Positions 61,401-64,000 of a stretch of 64,000 nucleotides of DNA are shown piece by piece. How positions within the stretch are numbered: position 1 is the first letter of the stretch; the number at the start of each line of letters is the position of its first letter. This stretch comes from Acholoe squamosa (lineage: Eukaryota > Annelida > Polychaeta > Phyllodocida > Polynoidae): contig OX439047.1 of NCBI GenBank assembly GCA_949317995.1, forward strand, positions 44,145,505-44,209,504, written 5' to 3'. A program made the position numbers and the translations under genes. The notes under the pieces are model-generated. The model worked only from the letters and a program-made list of their open reading frames with translations. It made no database searches and was not told where the DNA came from.

Positions 61401-63430
61401 ATTTTTGGGAAGATCTTATCGAAATTTTGACTTAAAAAGGCTATAAATGGATTTTGAAAACTGTGACTGGACATACTTTGAAAATTGTATGAATGCACAG
61501 GAATGCTGGGACATTTTTGAAAACTTACTTAAACGTATGCTAGACATACAATGCCCTGTCAAGTGCCTCAAAGTTAAATATAAACCCTCACCATGGATGA
61601 GAAATTATCTTCTAGAGCATATTAATGATAAAAATGTGGCCTCAAAAACTACAGAACCATTAGTATCCTGCCGGTCCCAGGAAAAATTTTAGAAAGACTT
61701 ATCCATACTGCCATTTCAAACCACTTAGAATTAAATTCAATTTTGTCTAAAAATCAGGTGGGTTACCAATAAAGGAAATCTACCTTAGACTCAATCTCTA
61801 AATTTGTTGATGATGTTTTAGAAAACAGGAACAGGGGAAATTTTACTCTAGCAGCCTTTATATATATAAAAAAAGCTTTTGACTCGGTAAACTATAGAAT
61901 ACTTCTGGACAAATTAGAGCAATATGGCATAAGAAATAGAAATCTGACTCTTATTGAAAACTATCTGTCGCATCGCCAGCAATGCTCCATTGCCAACCAC
62001 AGCAAGTCTACTAACTTACCACTAGTATGTAGAGTACCACAAGGCTCCATATTAGGACCTCTTTTTTTTTCCTACTGTATATAAATGATTGTATTAAGTC
62101 AGATGACACTCACACCACTATGCTTTACGCGGACGACTCTGTCCTATATGCCTCAGGTAAATCAATGACACAATCTCGGCAACTTTAAAAAAAAATTCAA
62201 ATTAAATGGAAAAACTCTAACATGTTATTTCCTATAAATATCTTGGTGTCATACTAGACCAGGAGCTGAACTTCAATATATGTCAGAAATATTATTAATC
62301 GATTACGTCACAAGTCTTTCTTATTATACAAAACCAGGAAGTACATGTCTGAGGATATTAGATTGAAAATTTACAAAAGTTACATGCTACCTGTTATCGA
62401 TTACTGTGATATACTATATATGGGTGCCAGCAACTGTAACCTCTAGGAACTGCAACGCATGCAAAACAAATGTATCAAAACCTGCTTATCTCTTCATATT
62501 CTCACCCTTCAGCTCAAATCCCCAAAGATGCCTCTCTCCCTACCCTTGAAATGAGAAGACTATTTCATATAAAAACTTTTACACACAACAGATCGAAACA
62601 TGCCCAATTTGTTAAACCAGCAGTCAGACCTACTAGACTAAACCAAGCCCCAGTATTATGCTACCGTATCCCCAAATGCACAGCGTTTGCAAATTCTCCA
62701 AAGGTTTTAAGTGCCCAGGCCTGGAATGCACTAAGTGTATTGGAAAGGAACATGGAGGATTATAACATCTTTAAAAATTCTGCTAAAAGTCTTATGATGG
62801 CTTCTATACCAACCTAATATCAAAATTTAATCCTACTGTAAACACTCACGATTCAATGGAAGTCTTTTCGCTAACACTTTTTTTAAGGGGTGTCAAACTT
62901 GCTAATTGTATACTGATGGTTGCCTTTGCCATTTTCTCTAGCGTTAATTGTTATCTTGTTCTCATATTGTCTCATCTCTGTTTTCTACATATATTTACTG
63001 ATAGCATTGCTCCAACAGTTTACTGATGATGCTATCACTAACTTTGTTGACCAGTATCAATATGCATCCAAAAGGATCATGATTGGTCAAATAAAAGTTT
63101 AAATTTTTCAACAAAAAAAAAGAAAGTTAGTAAGAAATTGACAAAACAAAACTTAAACTCACTCACCCATATGGTATCATATCTATTCTCAAAAAATGTG
63201 AATGGCTGCTTGAGTAAGATTGCTGGTGAACTTCCATCATCATTAGGGCTCAGAACTGTGCTGTTCCCTAGGAATGGGTAAAAGTAAGCTGGTACAGAGT
63301 ATCTATGTGCCTCAGTCCATTCCATTGGACAGTTCTCAGGAAATCCATGAGTGCAATTTGATAGATAAGCCACCAAAAGGATAAGAGATTGGAGGACGGG
63401 GCTTAGCCACATTTCTGCTTGTGTAGACAT
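18445..63430 (-). CDS. gene B: MUC4-like NIDO-AMOP-VWD-EGF transmembrane protein
   Basis: Twenty-one exons (listed separately) sum to 3627 bases: 1208 residues plus stop. All proposed junctions are GT-AG and all phases agree. The order is signal peptide (about 1-29), NIDO (about 89-285), IPT-like region (286-369), linker (370-474), AMOP (about 475-660), VWD (about 700-990), four EGF modules (993-1148), one membrane span (about 1153-1180) and a 28-residue basic tail. This is the layout of vertebrate MUC4 and invertebrate 'mucin-like' proteins. It differs from insect Mesh and SUSD2 in having EGF modules in place of Sushi domains. Members act at the epithelial surface, in adhesion, barrier or signalling; that role here is inferred from the family. 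No Ser/Thr-rich mucin repeat is present. The gene spans 45 kb because introns 1, 4 and 8 are filled with mobile DNA. Gene A, its neighbour downstream, is a short paralogue of the first four exons. Confidence 0.9.
18840..18950 (-). CDS. gene B exon 20: EGF module 4
   Basis: 37 codons: ISCPEKTCRNGGSC, then GYCECPDGYYGSHC. Phase 1-1. It is the last extracellular module before the membrane. Confidence 0.9.
19267..19395 (-). CDS. gene B exon 19: EGF module 3
   Basis: 43 codons: SPCGNSTCANGGTC, then NFMCLCKEGYMGMTCEE. Phase 1-1. Confidence 0.9.
19396..19667. other. gene B intron 18, nothing recognised
   Basis: Unique-looking AT-rich intron sequence; no repeat with readable ends. Confidence 0.3.
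19668..19781 (-). CDS. gene B exon 18: EGF module 2
   Basis: 38 codons, the same length as module 1: VCAGVVCQNNGACRPDNGRT, then LCYCQPRYTGQSCE. No calcium-binding consensus is evident. Phase 1-1. Confidence 0.9.
20074..20187 (-). CDS. gene B exon 17: EGF module 1
   Basis: 38 codons with six cysteines: APCYGAPCGVGGKCIEDGET, then FKCSCDENFTGTRCE. Phase 1-1, a shuffle-ready symmetric exon. Confidence 0.9.
20188..21064. other. gene B intron 16, diverged internal repeat
   Basis: The words CTGACCGGGAGTTTC (about 20583), CTGACTGGAGGTTTC (about 20736) and TCACCACTGTGGTGCAATTC with its mirror GAATTGCATCACAGTGGTGA (20550 and 20830) indicate an old inverted-repeat element of roughly 300 bp. There is no coding frame. 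Confidence 0.45.
21065..21316 (-). CDS. gene B exon 16: VWD to EGF connector
   Basis: 84 codons. It includes RLNQSASWLRYP, NYVPAFRND, LTGPIEVCGDNVLCRFDY and a helical end, ATLRVFQEVMEAKRIYDA. Two cysteines are conserved in the family at this place. Phase 1 to 1. Confidence 0.85.
21536..21661 (-). CDS. gene B exon 15: VWD domain end
   Basis: 42 codons: NQIGILGDNDGDRSNDFRTA, then SSQLDIHNMFGNS. This matches the 'GLLG..N.D..DDF' signature that closes VWD domains. Phase 1 to 1. Confidence 0.87.
21845..23390 (+). mobile_element. LINE fragment (CR1/Rex-like reverse transcriptase), degenerate
   Basis: An open frame at 22099-22668 carries KTYWSSINKVVNPR, ADYINSFFATIGDKLAANL and a segment up to SGIEHLKTAIL, then FPDSWKITQVAPFPKGGDTT and NLRPISTLP: the entry of a non-LTR reverse transcriptase. 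Beyond it, in other frames, come FLDFKKAFDTLNHNIL (about 22840) and HYADDTVIYL (about 23102), RT motifs A and C. Several frame changes and stops separate these, so it is dead. It sits in intron 14 of gene B in the opposite orientation to the gene. The endonuclease is missing (5' truncated). Confidence 0.85.
23400..23768 (+). mobile_element. second LINE fragment of a related family
   Basis: Frames encode EWLDNKENDPKAYWKEISNI and then NEFLIKIGNNLAADN, LRAVTLEETQQVISSIKVNK and GSGIDYISIAVLS. This is the same RT-entry region as in 22099-22668 but clearly diverged, so it is a separate insertion, not a duplication of the first. It ends abruptly before the RT core. Confidence 0.75.
23935..24715. mobile_element. 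satellite-bearing inverted-repeat element, copy 1 (truncated right)
   Basis: The left end CCCAGCAAATTGGCGTGACT matches copy 2 at 45482. The shared middle (GGATAGTTGTTTTCATTTTA, then TACCTCTATCTAAATTCAAT) and the GTGAGTGAGATCCAT repeats are present, but fewer units remain and the right terminal repeat is missing. It lies in intron 14 of gene B. Confidence 0.75.
24991..25149 (-). CDS. gene B exon 14: VWD domain, middle
   Basis: 53 codons: ATFTLQRNRPGYITVVFEVP, then ACSITLQIRKAW and YSVNGGPCLRG. Donor AGAG|GTGTGA is weaker than its neighbours. The fit of phase 1 on both sides supports it. Confidence 0.78.
25287..25454 (-). CDS. gene B exon 13: VWD domain, middle
   Basis: 56 codons: VRRTSFTVVKQIAIKVGENL, then acidic DDYTDVPEGESMQIMG. 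The acceptor AATGAAG has a weak pyrimidine tract but is the only one that keeps phase 1 and the domain alignment. Confidence 0.8.
25500..26470. other. gene B intron 12, part 1: no feature recognised
   Basis: Mixed unique sequence. A weak purine-rich stretch lies at 26030-26190. No coding signal was seen. Confidence 0.3.
26470..26770. repeat. T/G-rich degenerate tandem repeat next to exon 12 donor
   Basis: Units built on CATGTTCTTATGTTTCTGTG and CATGTTTTGCTGTTGTTGTG recur at 26538, about 26654 and 26708. The array ends about 25 bases from the exon 12 donor, inside intron 12. Confidence 0.65.
26795..26950 (-). CDS. gene B exon 12: start of VWD domain
   Basis: 52 codons opening FFGGDPHFESADGNRFTYN, the classical VWD start, then IGEFLLMAE and YEVQARFGFMTND. 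Phase 1 to 1. Confidence 0.93.
27203..27339 (-). CDS. gene B exon 11: AMOP-VWD connector
   Basis: It contains FGHLFQDVAPYITCC and CGEYFKRRPTMGCENYGPRR, the strongly conserved connector 'AP...CC......C..Y...RP...C..Y.PPR' before VWD in MUC4, Mesh and SUSD2. Phase 2 to 1. Confidence 0.9.
27447..27545 (-). CDS. gene B exon 10: end of AMOP domain
   Basis: 33 codons: SGVGTQACYGGDGTLITV, then GGGTMDRIAP. The 'G.G.QACY..G.L' signature ends AMOP. Phase 2 to 2. Confidence 0.88.
27893..28042 (-). CDS. gene B exon 9: AMOP domain core
   Basis: 50 codons with PPCTVEQAERDDNFVVDEVC and FCAIFHNGAFVCYRS, the cysteine pattern of AMOP domains. Acceptor ATTTCAG, donor CCTC|GTGAGT, phase 2 to 2. Confidence 0.88.
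28043..28880. other. gene B intron 8, proximal part: no gene
   Basis: No host exon was found here. The stretch up to about 28888 on the minus strand could be the body of the SINE whose tRNA-like head lies at 28889-28959. Confidence 0.35.
28889..28959 (-). mobile_element. tRNA-derived SINE head (tRNA-Asp-like)
   Basis: On the minus strand an A-box-like GTGTGATGGTTAGCATGC and a B box GGTTTGAGTCC lie at tRNA spacing. The anticodon arm CTGGAATGTCATGCCAG has GTC in the loop, and GGGATC at the 5' end pairs with GATCCT at the 3' end. The likeness to tRNA-Asp(GTC) is clear, but the stems are imperfect and the sequence runs on into non-tRNA DNA, so a SINE is more likely than a working tRNA gene. Confidence 0.65.
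29450..30340 (+). mobile_element. LINE fragment of a second type, interrupted by a repeat
   Basis: FLDATKAFDRANHAECFSKL (from about 29475; RT motif A) stops at about 29583. The RT resumes at about 29948 with SIRWGRAVSAEFTVANGVRQ and GGILSPHLF (motif B region), and FKYFGHLIS near 30258 is the downstream 'YLGH' block. The 360 bp between is AT-rich non-coding sequence that looks inserted. The NGVRQGGILSP signature sets it apart from the CR1-like copies at 21.8-23.8 kb. It is dead, with several stops. Confidence 0.75.
30964..31034 (-). mobile_element. second tRNA-derived SINE head
   Basis: The minus strand has an A-box-like TGGCGCTATGGCTAAGG and a B box GGTTCAATCC about 40 bases later. The sequence continues past the tRNA-like part toward 30780. 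It is a different tRNA parent from the element at 28889. Confidence 0.6.
31083..31790. repeat. three copies of a ~200 bp unit, the third inverted
   Basis: Copies 1 (about 31090-31250) and 2 (about 31305-31470), direct, are nearly identical and share CCAAGCTTGTCATGTTATAA and TAAGAATCCATTGATTTTCC. Copy 3 (about 31575-31760) is inverted and more diverged. CCGGGAGAGGTACCGCTGTG precedes copies 2 and 3. The open frames across it (plus 31083-31649, minus 31401-31745) are probably by-products. Immediately beyond, 31758-31840 reads as an ATG followed by a GTAAGA donor-like site. Confidence 0.7.
31890..31993. repeat. 104 bp near-perfect palindrome
   Basis: GATGCATATCGGGGCCC at the left is mirrored by GGGCCCCGATATGCATC at the right. 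The inner arms CTGTATATGCTGTATATACC and GGTATATACAGCATATACAG flank a GC-rich centre, GCCGCTCCGCGGC. It would form a strong cruciform or hairpin RNA. Confidence 0.9.
32040..33371. other. gene B intron 8, left of the Polinton-like element: diverged repeats only
   Basis: The stretch 32668-32750 (ACCATTATGCCATTTAAGTG) resembles 53656-53722 (ACAATTATGCCATTAGTGG), and the stretch near 41150-41270 resembles 53840-53900 (TTGAAATAAG contexts). This points to one old dispersed repeat family. No coding signal was seen. Confidence 0.4.
33372..33377. repeat. target site duplication CACCAT, left
   Basis: Identical to 40912-40917. Six bases is the length made by Polinton insertion. The perfect match shows that both ends of the element are original. 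Confidence 0.85.
33378..34105. repeat. Polinton-like left terminal inverted repeat
   Basis: It is built of three diverged modules. Each has a CCAATCAGAG-type word (CCAAT box) and TTTTGGCGGGAAATT or close variants (E2F-like); the first two carry GTCACGTGAC-type words (E-box) and CCCCCTGTGGTGTG, and the third instead has TCACATGACC. Module three also has TATTATGCAAATAA (octamer-like). The inner part ends in GCCCCTTGGCTAGGGGCG. A G-rich stretch of about 100 bp near 33965-34060 is absent from the other arm. Confidence 0.85.
34314..34612 (-). pseudogene. BIR-like (inhibitor-of-apoptosis) fragment in the Polinton-like element
   Basis: A minus-strand frame contains DLVQCYQCGVAIHTWLE and then DDITLEHFRHSPTCPLA (34500-34583 for the zinc ligands). 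The spacing C-x2-C-x16-H-x6-C, with W after the second Cys and EH..HSP.C, is that of the second half of a BIR domain. The C-terminal remainder (KILLTEMLKKLNSLDHELQL) is not recognised. In IAP proteins BIR domains bind caspases or other death regulators. It is a fragment within a fossil element. The BIR call is from motif recognition alone. Confidence 0.7.
34862..35332 (-). CDS. death-domain protein frame in the Polinton-like element
   Basis: A 156-codon minus-strand frame. Residues about 36-115 follow the death-domain pattern: LLHEIGRLLVGSWKKLVIYL, then ISYEHLQEM, MCMEMFQTWG, and finally HRQDLLLKLQSFF. Death domains pair with each other in apoptosis and innate immune signalling (FADD, TRADD, MyD88, RIP-type). 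A lone death domain of this size would act as an adaptor or decoy, which is inference. It neighbours the BIR-like fragment on the same strand. This frame looks whole as an open frame; whether it was ever spliced to other exons is unknown. Confidence 0.72.
   Translation of the reverse strand: MQVSVENNPSLSDSDGVCEVSVQDHVTCEMKFTYSDRLLHEIGRLLVGSWKKLVIYLDISYEHLQEMVVIKTVQDMCMEMFQTWGSKTTDHARWGELHHTFMSVHRQDLLLKLQSFFKTHKLDYNNPDQFSMERYFVTISESPFREWTDMGTRFVV
36086..36478 (+). CDS. low-complexity Ala/Thr/Gly frame upstream of the polymerase
   Basis: A basic start (MSKLQLSRKTRRTNKT at about 36200) is followed by a long run of GCT/ACT trinucleotides giving Ala/Thr/Gly. It could be the front of a core, terminal-protein or polymerase leader frame, or trinucleotide expansion. 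The complementary poly-Ser and poly-Leu frames are shadows. Confidence 0.35.
   Translation: MSKPPFIYSNCTKQLISRGVYKGGRKISFTHTLFATLTMSKLQLSRKTRRTNKTSLSSPAAEDSTTAVAPAYNPHDVTVGGGVTAAAGGSGGDAAATTATTAGAGAGAATATAATATAAATVADNVGKLM
37017..39100 (+). pseudogene. protein-primed type B DNA polymerase region (Polinton PolB), broken
   Basis: A leader with DKLCVFHCISFHLYK and a C2H2-like zinc motif (YECPECKSAFTTKFLLKRH, about 37690-37750) precedes the exonuclease entry ITFDFEAFF (about 37885-37911). DVVNYLAPGYNYANYL (about 38414) matches a conserved exonuclease-side block. GIDANSLYLRCM (about 38958) matches polymerase motif A. The leader with this zinc motif is typical of Polinton and adintovirus-type polymerases. 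The gene is broken in several places, and the later polymerase motifs were not recognised. It replicated the element's own DNA from a protein primer, as known for the family. Confidence 0.85.
39479..40204 (+). CDS. 241-codon frame of unknown function, Polinton-like element
   Basis: An uninterrupted plus-strand frame just inside the right terminal repeat. Two cysteine-rich knots stand out: CHCSKEPFDSFCQKCVDRML in the middle and CEFCHVPL with LCRECELAF at the end, both plausible zinc sites. It has no signal peptide or membrane span. I recognise no family. Its position and intactness, next to a decayed polymerase, make it the best-kept frame of the fossil. Confidence 0.55.
   Translation: MLKKINKTMCTCDPIFTWEIIDASDILFFKAPLLNQGVHKVFVSNDVFDSLSVCFKDVFQRVVGSITDRVIGVYQFHDENTCAFVKRRYTIELINTLLSLLQKSSDFWRKMCHCSKEPFDSFCQKCVDRMLCSKVPYPSVPAAQLKSIMSRQTEWSTGYSASVDFTCDIDEMWMGNMAYSYLSFQKGTCSKIVHQNYTMYSLNYDKQKSNVYISMCEFCHVPLQYSSIILCRECELAFSNL
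40265..40911. repeat. Polinton-like right terminal inverted repeat
   Basis: The reverse complement of the left arm with the same module order, including AATTTCCCGCCAAAAGGGAG twice and TTATTTGCATAATAGAGG. It is slightly shorter because it lacks the G-rich stretch. The two arms keep the E2F-like and CACGTG words even where the DNA between them has drifted. Confidence 0.85.
40912..40917. repeat. target site duplication CACCAT, right
   Basis: Partner of 33372-33377. Confidence 0.85.
41414..41719 (-). CDS. gene B exon 8: start of AMOP region
   Basis: 102 codons. It begins LSEYLWSDITTSCRLWFMAM, and LDKRFVHGDTL follows. The last third, RAALPAILTQLSPCKAWID then NMFPANF, reaches the AMOP entry. Phase 2 to 2. 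The very long intron 8 follows. Confidence 0.78.
41942..42077 (-). CDS. gene B exon 7: linker before AMOP, ends AIRIKDS
   Basis: It carries ISNSGEAMLPPDLP and VCAIRIKDS, resembling the family pattern 'NTG...F.P....GAIRIS'. It enters in phase 1 and leaves in phase 2, so it switches the splice phase for the AMOP block. Confidence 0.78.
43112..43291 (-). CDS. gene B exon 6: linker before AMOP
   Basis: 60 codons with RWMQEPYEGLRFTWEQKF and LLDIDVVLYTPGH. This matches the beta-rich stretch seen between the IPT-like and AMOP regions in this family. Phase 1 to 1. Confidence 0.8.
43816..44067 (-). CDS. gene B exon 5: IPT/TIG-like region
   Basis: 84 codons including KIFITGPCYDIKSDVIVCSF and GFCFTPLYFRTGTVQLKLST, an immunoglobulin-like fold pattern with paired cysteines. 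The same region follows NIDO in Mesh-type proteins. Phase 1 to 1; donor TTCG|GTAAGT. Confidence 0.85.
44272..44443. repeat. dispersed ~170 bp repeat, copy 2
   Basis: Near-identical to 10767-10935, with one extra CATCATAGGTGA unit. It lies in intron 4 of gene B. The two copies sit in the same orientation, 33 kb apart. Confidence 0.75.
44444..45470. other. gene B intron 4, middle: nothing recognised
   Basis: A poly-C run lies at 45366-45374 and G-rich words near 45215-45250. The open frames lack protein character. Confidence 0.3.
45482..47306. mobile_element. satellite-bearing inverted-repeat element, copy 2 (1.8 kb, both ends)
   Basis: The ends are CCAGCAGATTGTCGTGAC at the left and ACGACAATTTGCTGGG at the right. 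The left half is a ~70 bp tandem array (units with GATCACTCACCTCGCTAGATG and CACCAGGGATGGCGA). A unique middle carries GTGTTTATGGATAGTTG. The right half is a ~85 bp array (GTTGGCGATGGTGGTGATAA, then CTCACGCAGTGAGTGAGAT). No transposase was found. It is the full relative of the truncated copy at 23935. Confidence 0.8.
47310..47691. mobile_element. MITE with TTAA target sites (piggyBac/Kolobok-like)
   Basis: TTAA at 47310-47313 and 47688-47691 brackets inverted ends CCCATTAAGGCCTG and its mirror CAGCCCTTAATGGG. Duplicated TTAA and a CCC start fit piggyBac-type or Kolobok non-autonomous elements. Inside, about three units of GATGTTGAGTAT with TAGGGGC form a small tandem array that can also pair with itself. 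It abuts the end of the 45482 element. Confidence 0.75.
47924..50115. mobile_element. 2.2 kb fold-back element, arms meeting at 48555-48575
   Basis: The outer ends CAAATCCCACTAC and GTAGTGGGATTTG are inverted. The arms mirror each other all the way in: GGGATAGAGTATTTGATGTC pairs with GATATCAAGTACTCTATCTC, and CCACCCCAATATCGGC pairs with GCCGATATTGGGGTGG. They meet at CGTTGTGGGATTTGGCCT / AGGCCAAATCCCACAACG. The central motif repeats the terminal motif. The right arm is longer because another element (49080-49977) is nested in it. There is no coding frame. It lies in intron 4 of gene B. Confidence 0.85.
49080..49977. mobile_element. 898 bp inverted-repeat element nested in the fold-back
   Basis: The ends CACTGCAAAAATGGTGTTTA and AAACACCATTTTTGCAGTG are inverted. 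Inside are many AAACATGTTTAG / CTAAACATGTTT words, a self-complementary motif repeated along both halves. The fold-back arm resumes on both sides of it, so it inserted later. A possible 2-base CA duplication flanks it. Confidence 0.82.
50187..50352 (-). CDS. gene B exon 4: end of NIDO domain
   Basis: It starts VGFNSGNTKNIFAIKQSRTH and runs to GRWIFRLDTETVTEGGC. It ends in phase 1 at GGAG|GTATTT. Where gene A stops, this copy splices on. Confidence 0.88.
51233..51370 (-). CDS. gene B exon 3: NIDO domain, middle
   Basis: 46 codons: INTFQLTIGTNGRHTFVLFK, then ITWTTGRASGG, ending GGTPAQ. Acceptor TTACAG, donor CAG|GTTTGT, phase 0. Confidence 0.9.
51441..51913. mobile_element. 473 bp MITE with 4 bp target duplication, copy 1
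   Basis: Inverted ends GGTCACAAATCATAGAA and TTCTATGATTTTCGACC, flanked by ATAT on both sides (51437-51440 and 51914-51917). Inside it holds a CCAGACA pair and otherwise no coding frame. It lies in intron 2 of gene B, 70 bases from exon 3. Confidence 0.85.
52131..52418 (-). CDS. gene B exon 2: NIDO domain core
   Basis: 96 codons opening VNTNGVVSFMGAYG after TTTGCAG. It contains LIAVFWADVDTRTNGGRIYY and the aromatic FIATWHNVTFFGG. Donor CCA|GTGAGT, phase 0. Same length as in gene A. Confidence 0.92.
52419..55340. other. gene B intron 1, 3' part: diverged repeats, no gene
   Basis: The stretch 53590-53900 resembles segments near 32670 and 41170 (see the intron 8 entry). Nothing coding was seen. 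A CCTAACTTTTTTGTTGTTGC stretch near 54210 sits beside a short AACAC-rich repeat. Confidence 0.35.
55353..55437. repeat. (GA)n microsatellite, about 85 bp
   Basis: Almost pure AG dinucleotide with a few AA and TA interruptions. It gives false Arg-Glu and Ser-Leu frames on both strands. Confidence 0.95.
55701..56211. mobile_element. 511 bp MITE with CCCACTGGGCACA-type ends
   Basis: The ends CCCACTGGGCACATCAACAT and GATGCAACGTTCTGTGCCCA(CTGGG) are inverted. The interior is a dense array of TCAACATTGA / TCAATGTTGA words (palindromic), so the whole folds on itself. There is no coding frame. It lies in intron 1 of gene B. Confidence 0.8.
56212..57598. other. gene B intron 1: no feature recognised
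   Basis: It contains a CTGCCACATTTGTGACATC / TGTGTGACGTCACTG stretch near 56420-56450 and otherwise unique-looking sequence. The minus-strand frame at 57258-57710 has no family resemblance. Confidence 0.3.
57599..57659. repeat. 61 bp direct repeat, copy 1 (partner 60006-60066)
   Basis: CCCGATCCCAAATCTCACAA and the following 40 bases recur almost unchanged at 60006. The pair brackets the ORF1/NADAR element, so it may mark its boundary or a larger duplicated insertion. Confidence 0.75.
57903..59569 (+). mobile_element. LINE ORF1-like gene fused to a NADAR domain, split by a MITE
   Basis: An Arg/Gly-rich start (MTRGRGQTRGSGRDRRR) and a short coiled coil (LRISDTEEKINGILTTLEKV) are followed by RKPTIRPIKVIFHKITTKP. 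This resumes after the MITE as KVMSLLKNLKNNDTWRSV, and ISIGDELTAEEQCNFTDLRS follows: a pattern like the C-terminal domain of L1-type ORF1. A NADAR (YbiA-like) domain then spans about 58910-59250, with FRSQHNHLSNLFPVDFKVEG, YNSSEQGFQATKAR and WSCGYHLGQARY. The tail is strongly acidic. NADAR enzymes cleave N-glycosidic bonds of riboflavin intermediates or ADP-ribose-related substrates. At least two frame changes plus the MITE make it dead, though the 296-codon NADAR frame (58679-59569) is intact. The LINE origin is inference. Confidence 0.65.
58194..58635. mobile_element. 442 bp MITE with 4 bp target duplication, copy 2
   Basis: The same family as 51441-51913: ends GGTCACAAATCATAGAA and TTCTATGATTTTTGACC, flanked by CCAA on both sides (58190-58193 and 58636-58639). 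It interrupts the ORF1-like coding sequence between Lys-Pro and Lys-Val codons. Removing it with one CCAA restores the reading across the site, so it is the younger insertion. Confidence 0.88.
59897..60172. repeat. tandem duplication, ~110 bp unit at 168 bp spacing
   Basis: GCTTGCTAAATATGGGTAGG through AATTAGCATAATTTATGC occurs at 59897-60005 and again from 60065. The 61 bp repeat 60006-60066 sits between them. The near identity suggests a recent event. Confidence 0.8.
60690..63121 (+). mobile_element. LINE with endonuclease, RT and 3' tail (CR1/Rex-like), degenerate
   Basis: Endonuclease blocks: VVHLNARSIRHKI, IVLLSEPWLND, CIDLIFTNCNDIV and LSDHLPIHI (60790-61370). RT blocks: AFIYIKKAFDSVNYRILL (about 61855), VPQGSILGPLF (about 62034) and LYADDSVLYASG (about 62120). 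Then YLGVILDQELNF, SYMLPVIDYCDILYMGA and a C-terminal frame at 62470-62817. The 3' end is GTCAAATAAAAGTTTAAAT plus a short A-run ending near 63121. Multiple frame changes and an internal loss between ADD and YLGV make it dead. It lies in intron 1 of gene B, opposite to the gene, with its tail about 45 bases from the exon 1 donor. Confidence 0.87.
63167..63430 (-). CDS. gene B exon 1: signal peptide and NIDO lead-in
   Basis: 88 codons. The hydrophobic core is VLQSLILLVAYL, with likely cleavage near CTHG. The first ATG was chosen; a second at codon 7 would also keep the signal. AYFYPFL and NDDGSS match gene A exon 1. Donor TGG|GTGAGT, phase 0. Confidence 0.85.
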
Positions 63431-64000
63431 GGCAATTAATGGCCCAAAGTGAGGTGAACACCAATAAGTACTTCCTGGCCCAACAGTAAGGCCAAGAAAT
63501 TAAGTTCTTCACCTCAATTTCAAGAAGGAGCAAAACCATGGAGATAGAATATCTGTAGACAGCTGCTAATGTAAATCGACACTTACTCTGTTTAATTTCA
63601 CTAACGGTGTAACTATACATGGTCTGTGTTAACCTAGGGGTTTCTCTCAAATTATTATCACAAAAGATGGCTATCACAATCATCTGAGATGACATCTATA
63701 TCTGTCTTTTCTCTAAAACTCCCATATCTTTTTCCAGTCTAGATTATTAGTACTATCATATTGGAAACCCTACATAGTAAACCAGCTGTAAACCTGAACT
63801 TTAAAGGGTTATCAGAATAATACCGTAATACATCACATATATAAAGTGCACCCTCAGTGGCCGGTGCCGCAACAAAAATGTGTTCCTGTAGACATAAATG
63901 TTTTGCAGCAAAACATTTTGACCTGAAATTCCAAAACGATCCTACAACACCTTGTCCTTGATTTTGAGACAAGTATGACCGGGCCTTAAGGTGAATCTGG
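63431..64000. other. upstream flank of gene B, promoter not identified
   Basis: The transcription start of gene B should lie here or just outside. I saw no clear TATA box or initiator on the minus strand. The overlapping minus frames have no protein character. Confidence 0.3.

Overview
This is eukaryotic DNA, AT-rich and intron-rich, almost certainly from a marine invertebrate deuterostome. An echinoderm or hemichordate is the best guess: the word TAGGCCTA/AGGCCTA is very frequent, repeats are dense and varied, and the two host genes are NIDO/AMOP/VWD-type adhesion genes. The species assignment is inference. No bacterial genes, rRNA, CRISPR or operons were seen.

Two host genes lie on the minus strand, head to tail, and are paralogues. 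Gene B (63430 to 18445) reads as a complete 21-exon gene. Every proposed junction is GT-AG, all phases agree, and the exons sum to 3627 bases (1208 residues plus stop). Its order is signal peptide, NIDO, an IPT-like region, AMOP, VWD, four EGF modules, one membrane span and a short basic tail: the MUC4 / 'mucin-like protein' layout without a mucin repeat. Gene A (9715 to 1676) shares its first four exons, in matching lengths and phases. It then stops and has AATAAA 19 bases after the stop codon, so it would encode a 283-residue secreted NIDO-only protein. A relic of the NIDO exon lies in its first intron.

The rest is mostly mobile DNA. The most notable element is a 7.5 kb Polinton-like fossil (33378-40911) in intron 8 of gene B. 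It has long terminal inverted repeats and a perfect 6-base target duplication CACCAT. It carries a broken protein-primed type B DNA polymerase, a death-domain reading frame, a BIR-type (inhibitor-of-apoptosis) zinc-site fragment and an open frame of unknown function. I saw no integrase, capsid, ATPase or protease. Its terminal repeats are built from modules with E2F-like, CCAAT, CACGTG and octamer-like words.

Other elements: two kinds of LINE reverse-transcriptase fragment (21.8-23.8 kb and 29.4-30.3 kb); a LINE with endonuclease, RT and 3' end (60.7-63.1 kb); an ORF1-like gene fused to a NADAR domain and split by a small transposon with a 4-base target duplication (57.9-59.6 kb); a 3.2 kb fold-back element with mirrored degenerate satellite arms (14.1-17.2 kb); a 2.2 kb fold-back with another inverted-repeat element nested in one arm (47.9-50.1 kb); two copies of a satellite-bearing inverted-repeat element (23.9-24.7 and 45.5-47.3 kb); several MITEs; and two tRNA-derived SINE heads. 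A gag-like retroelement fossil lies at 7.0-8.4 kb in intron 1 of gene A.

Layout: 0-1.6 kb downstream flank of gene A; 1.7-9.7 kb gene A; 9.7-18.4 kb intergenic repeats; 18.4-63.4 kb gene B with repeat-filled introns; 63.4-64 kb upstream flank of gene B.
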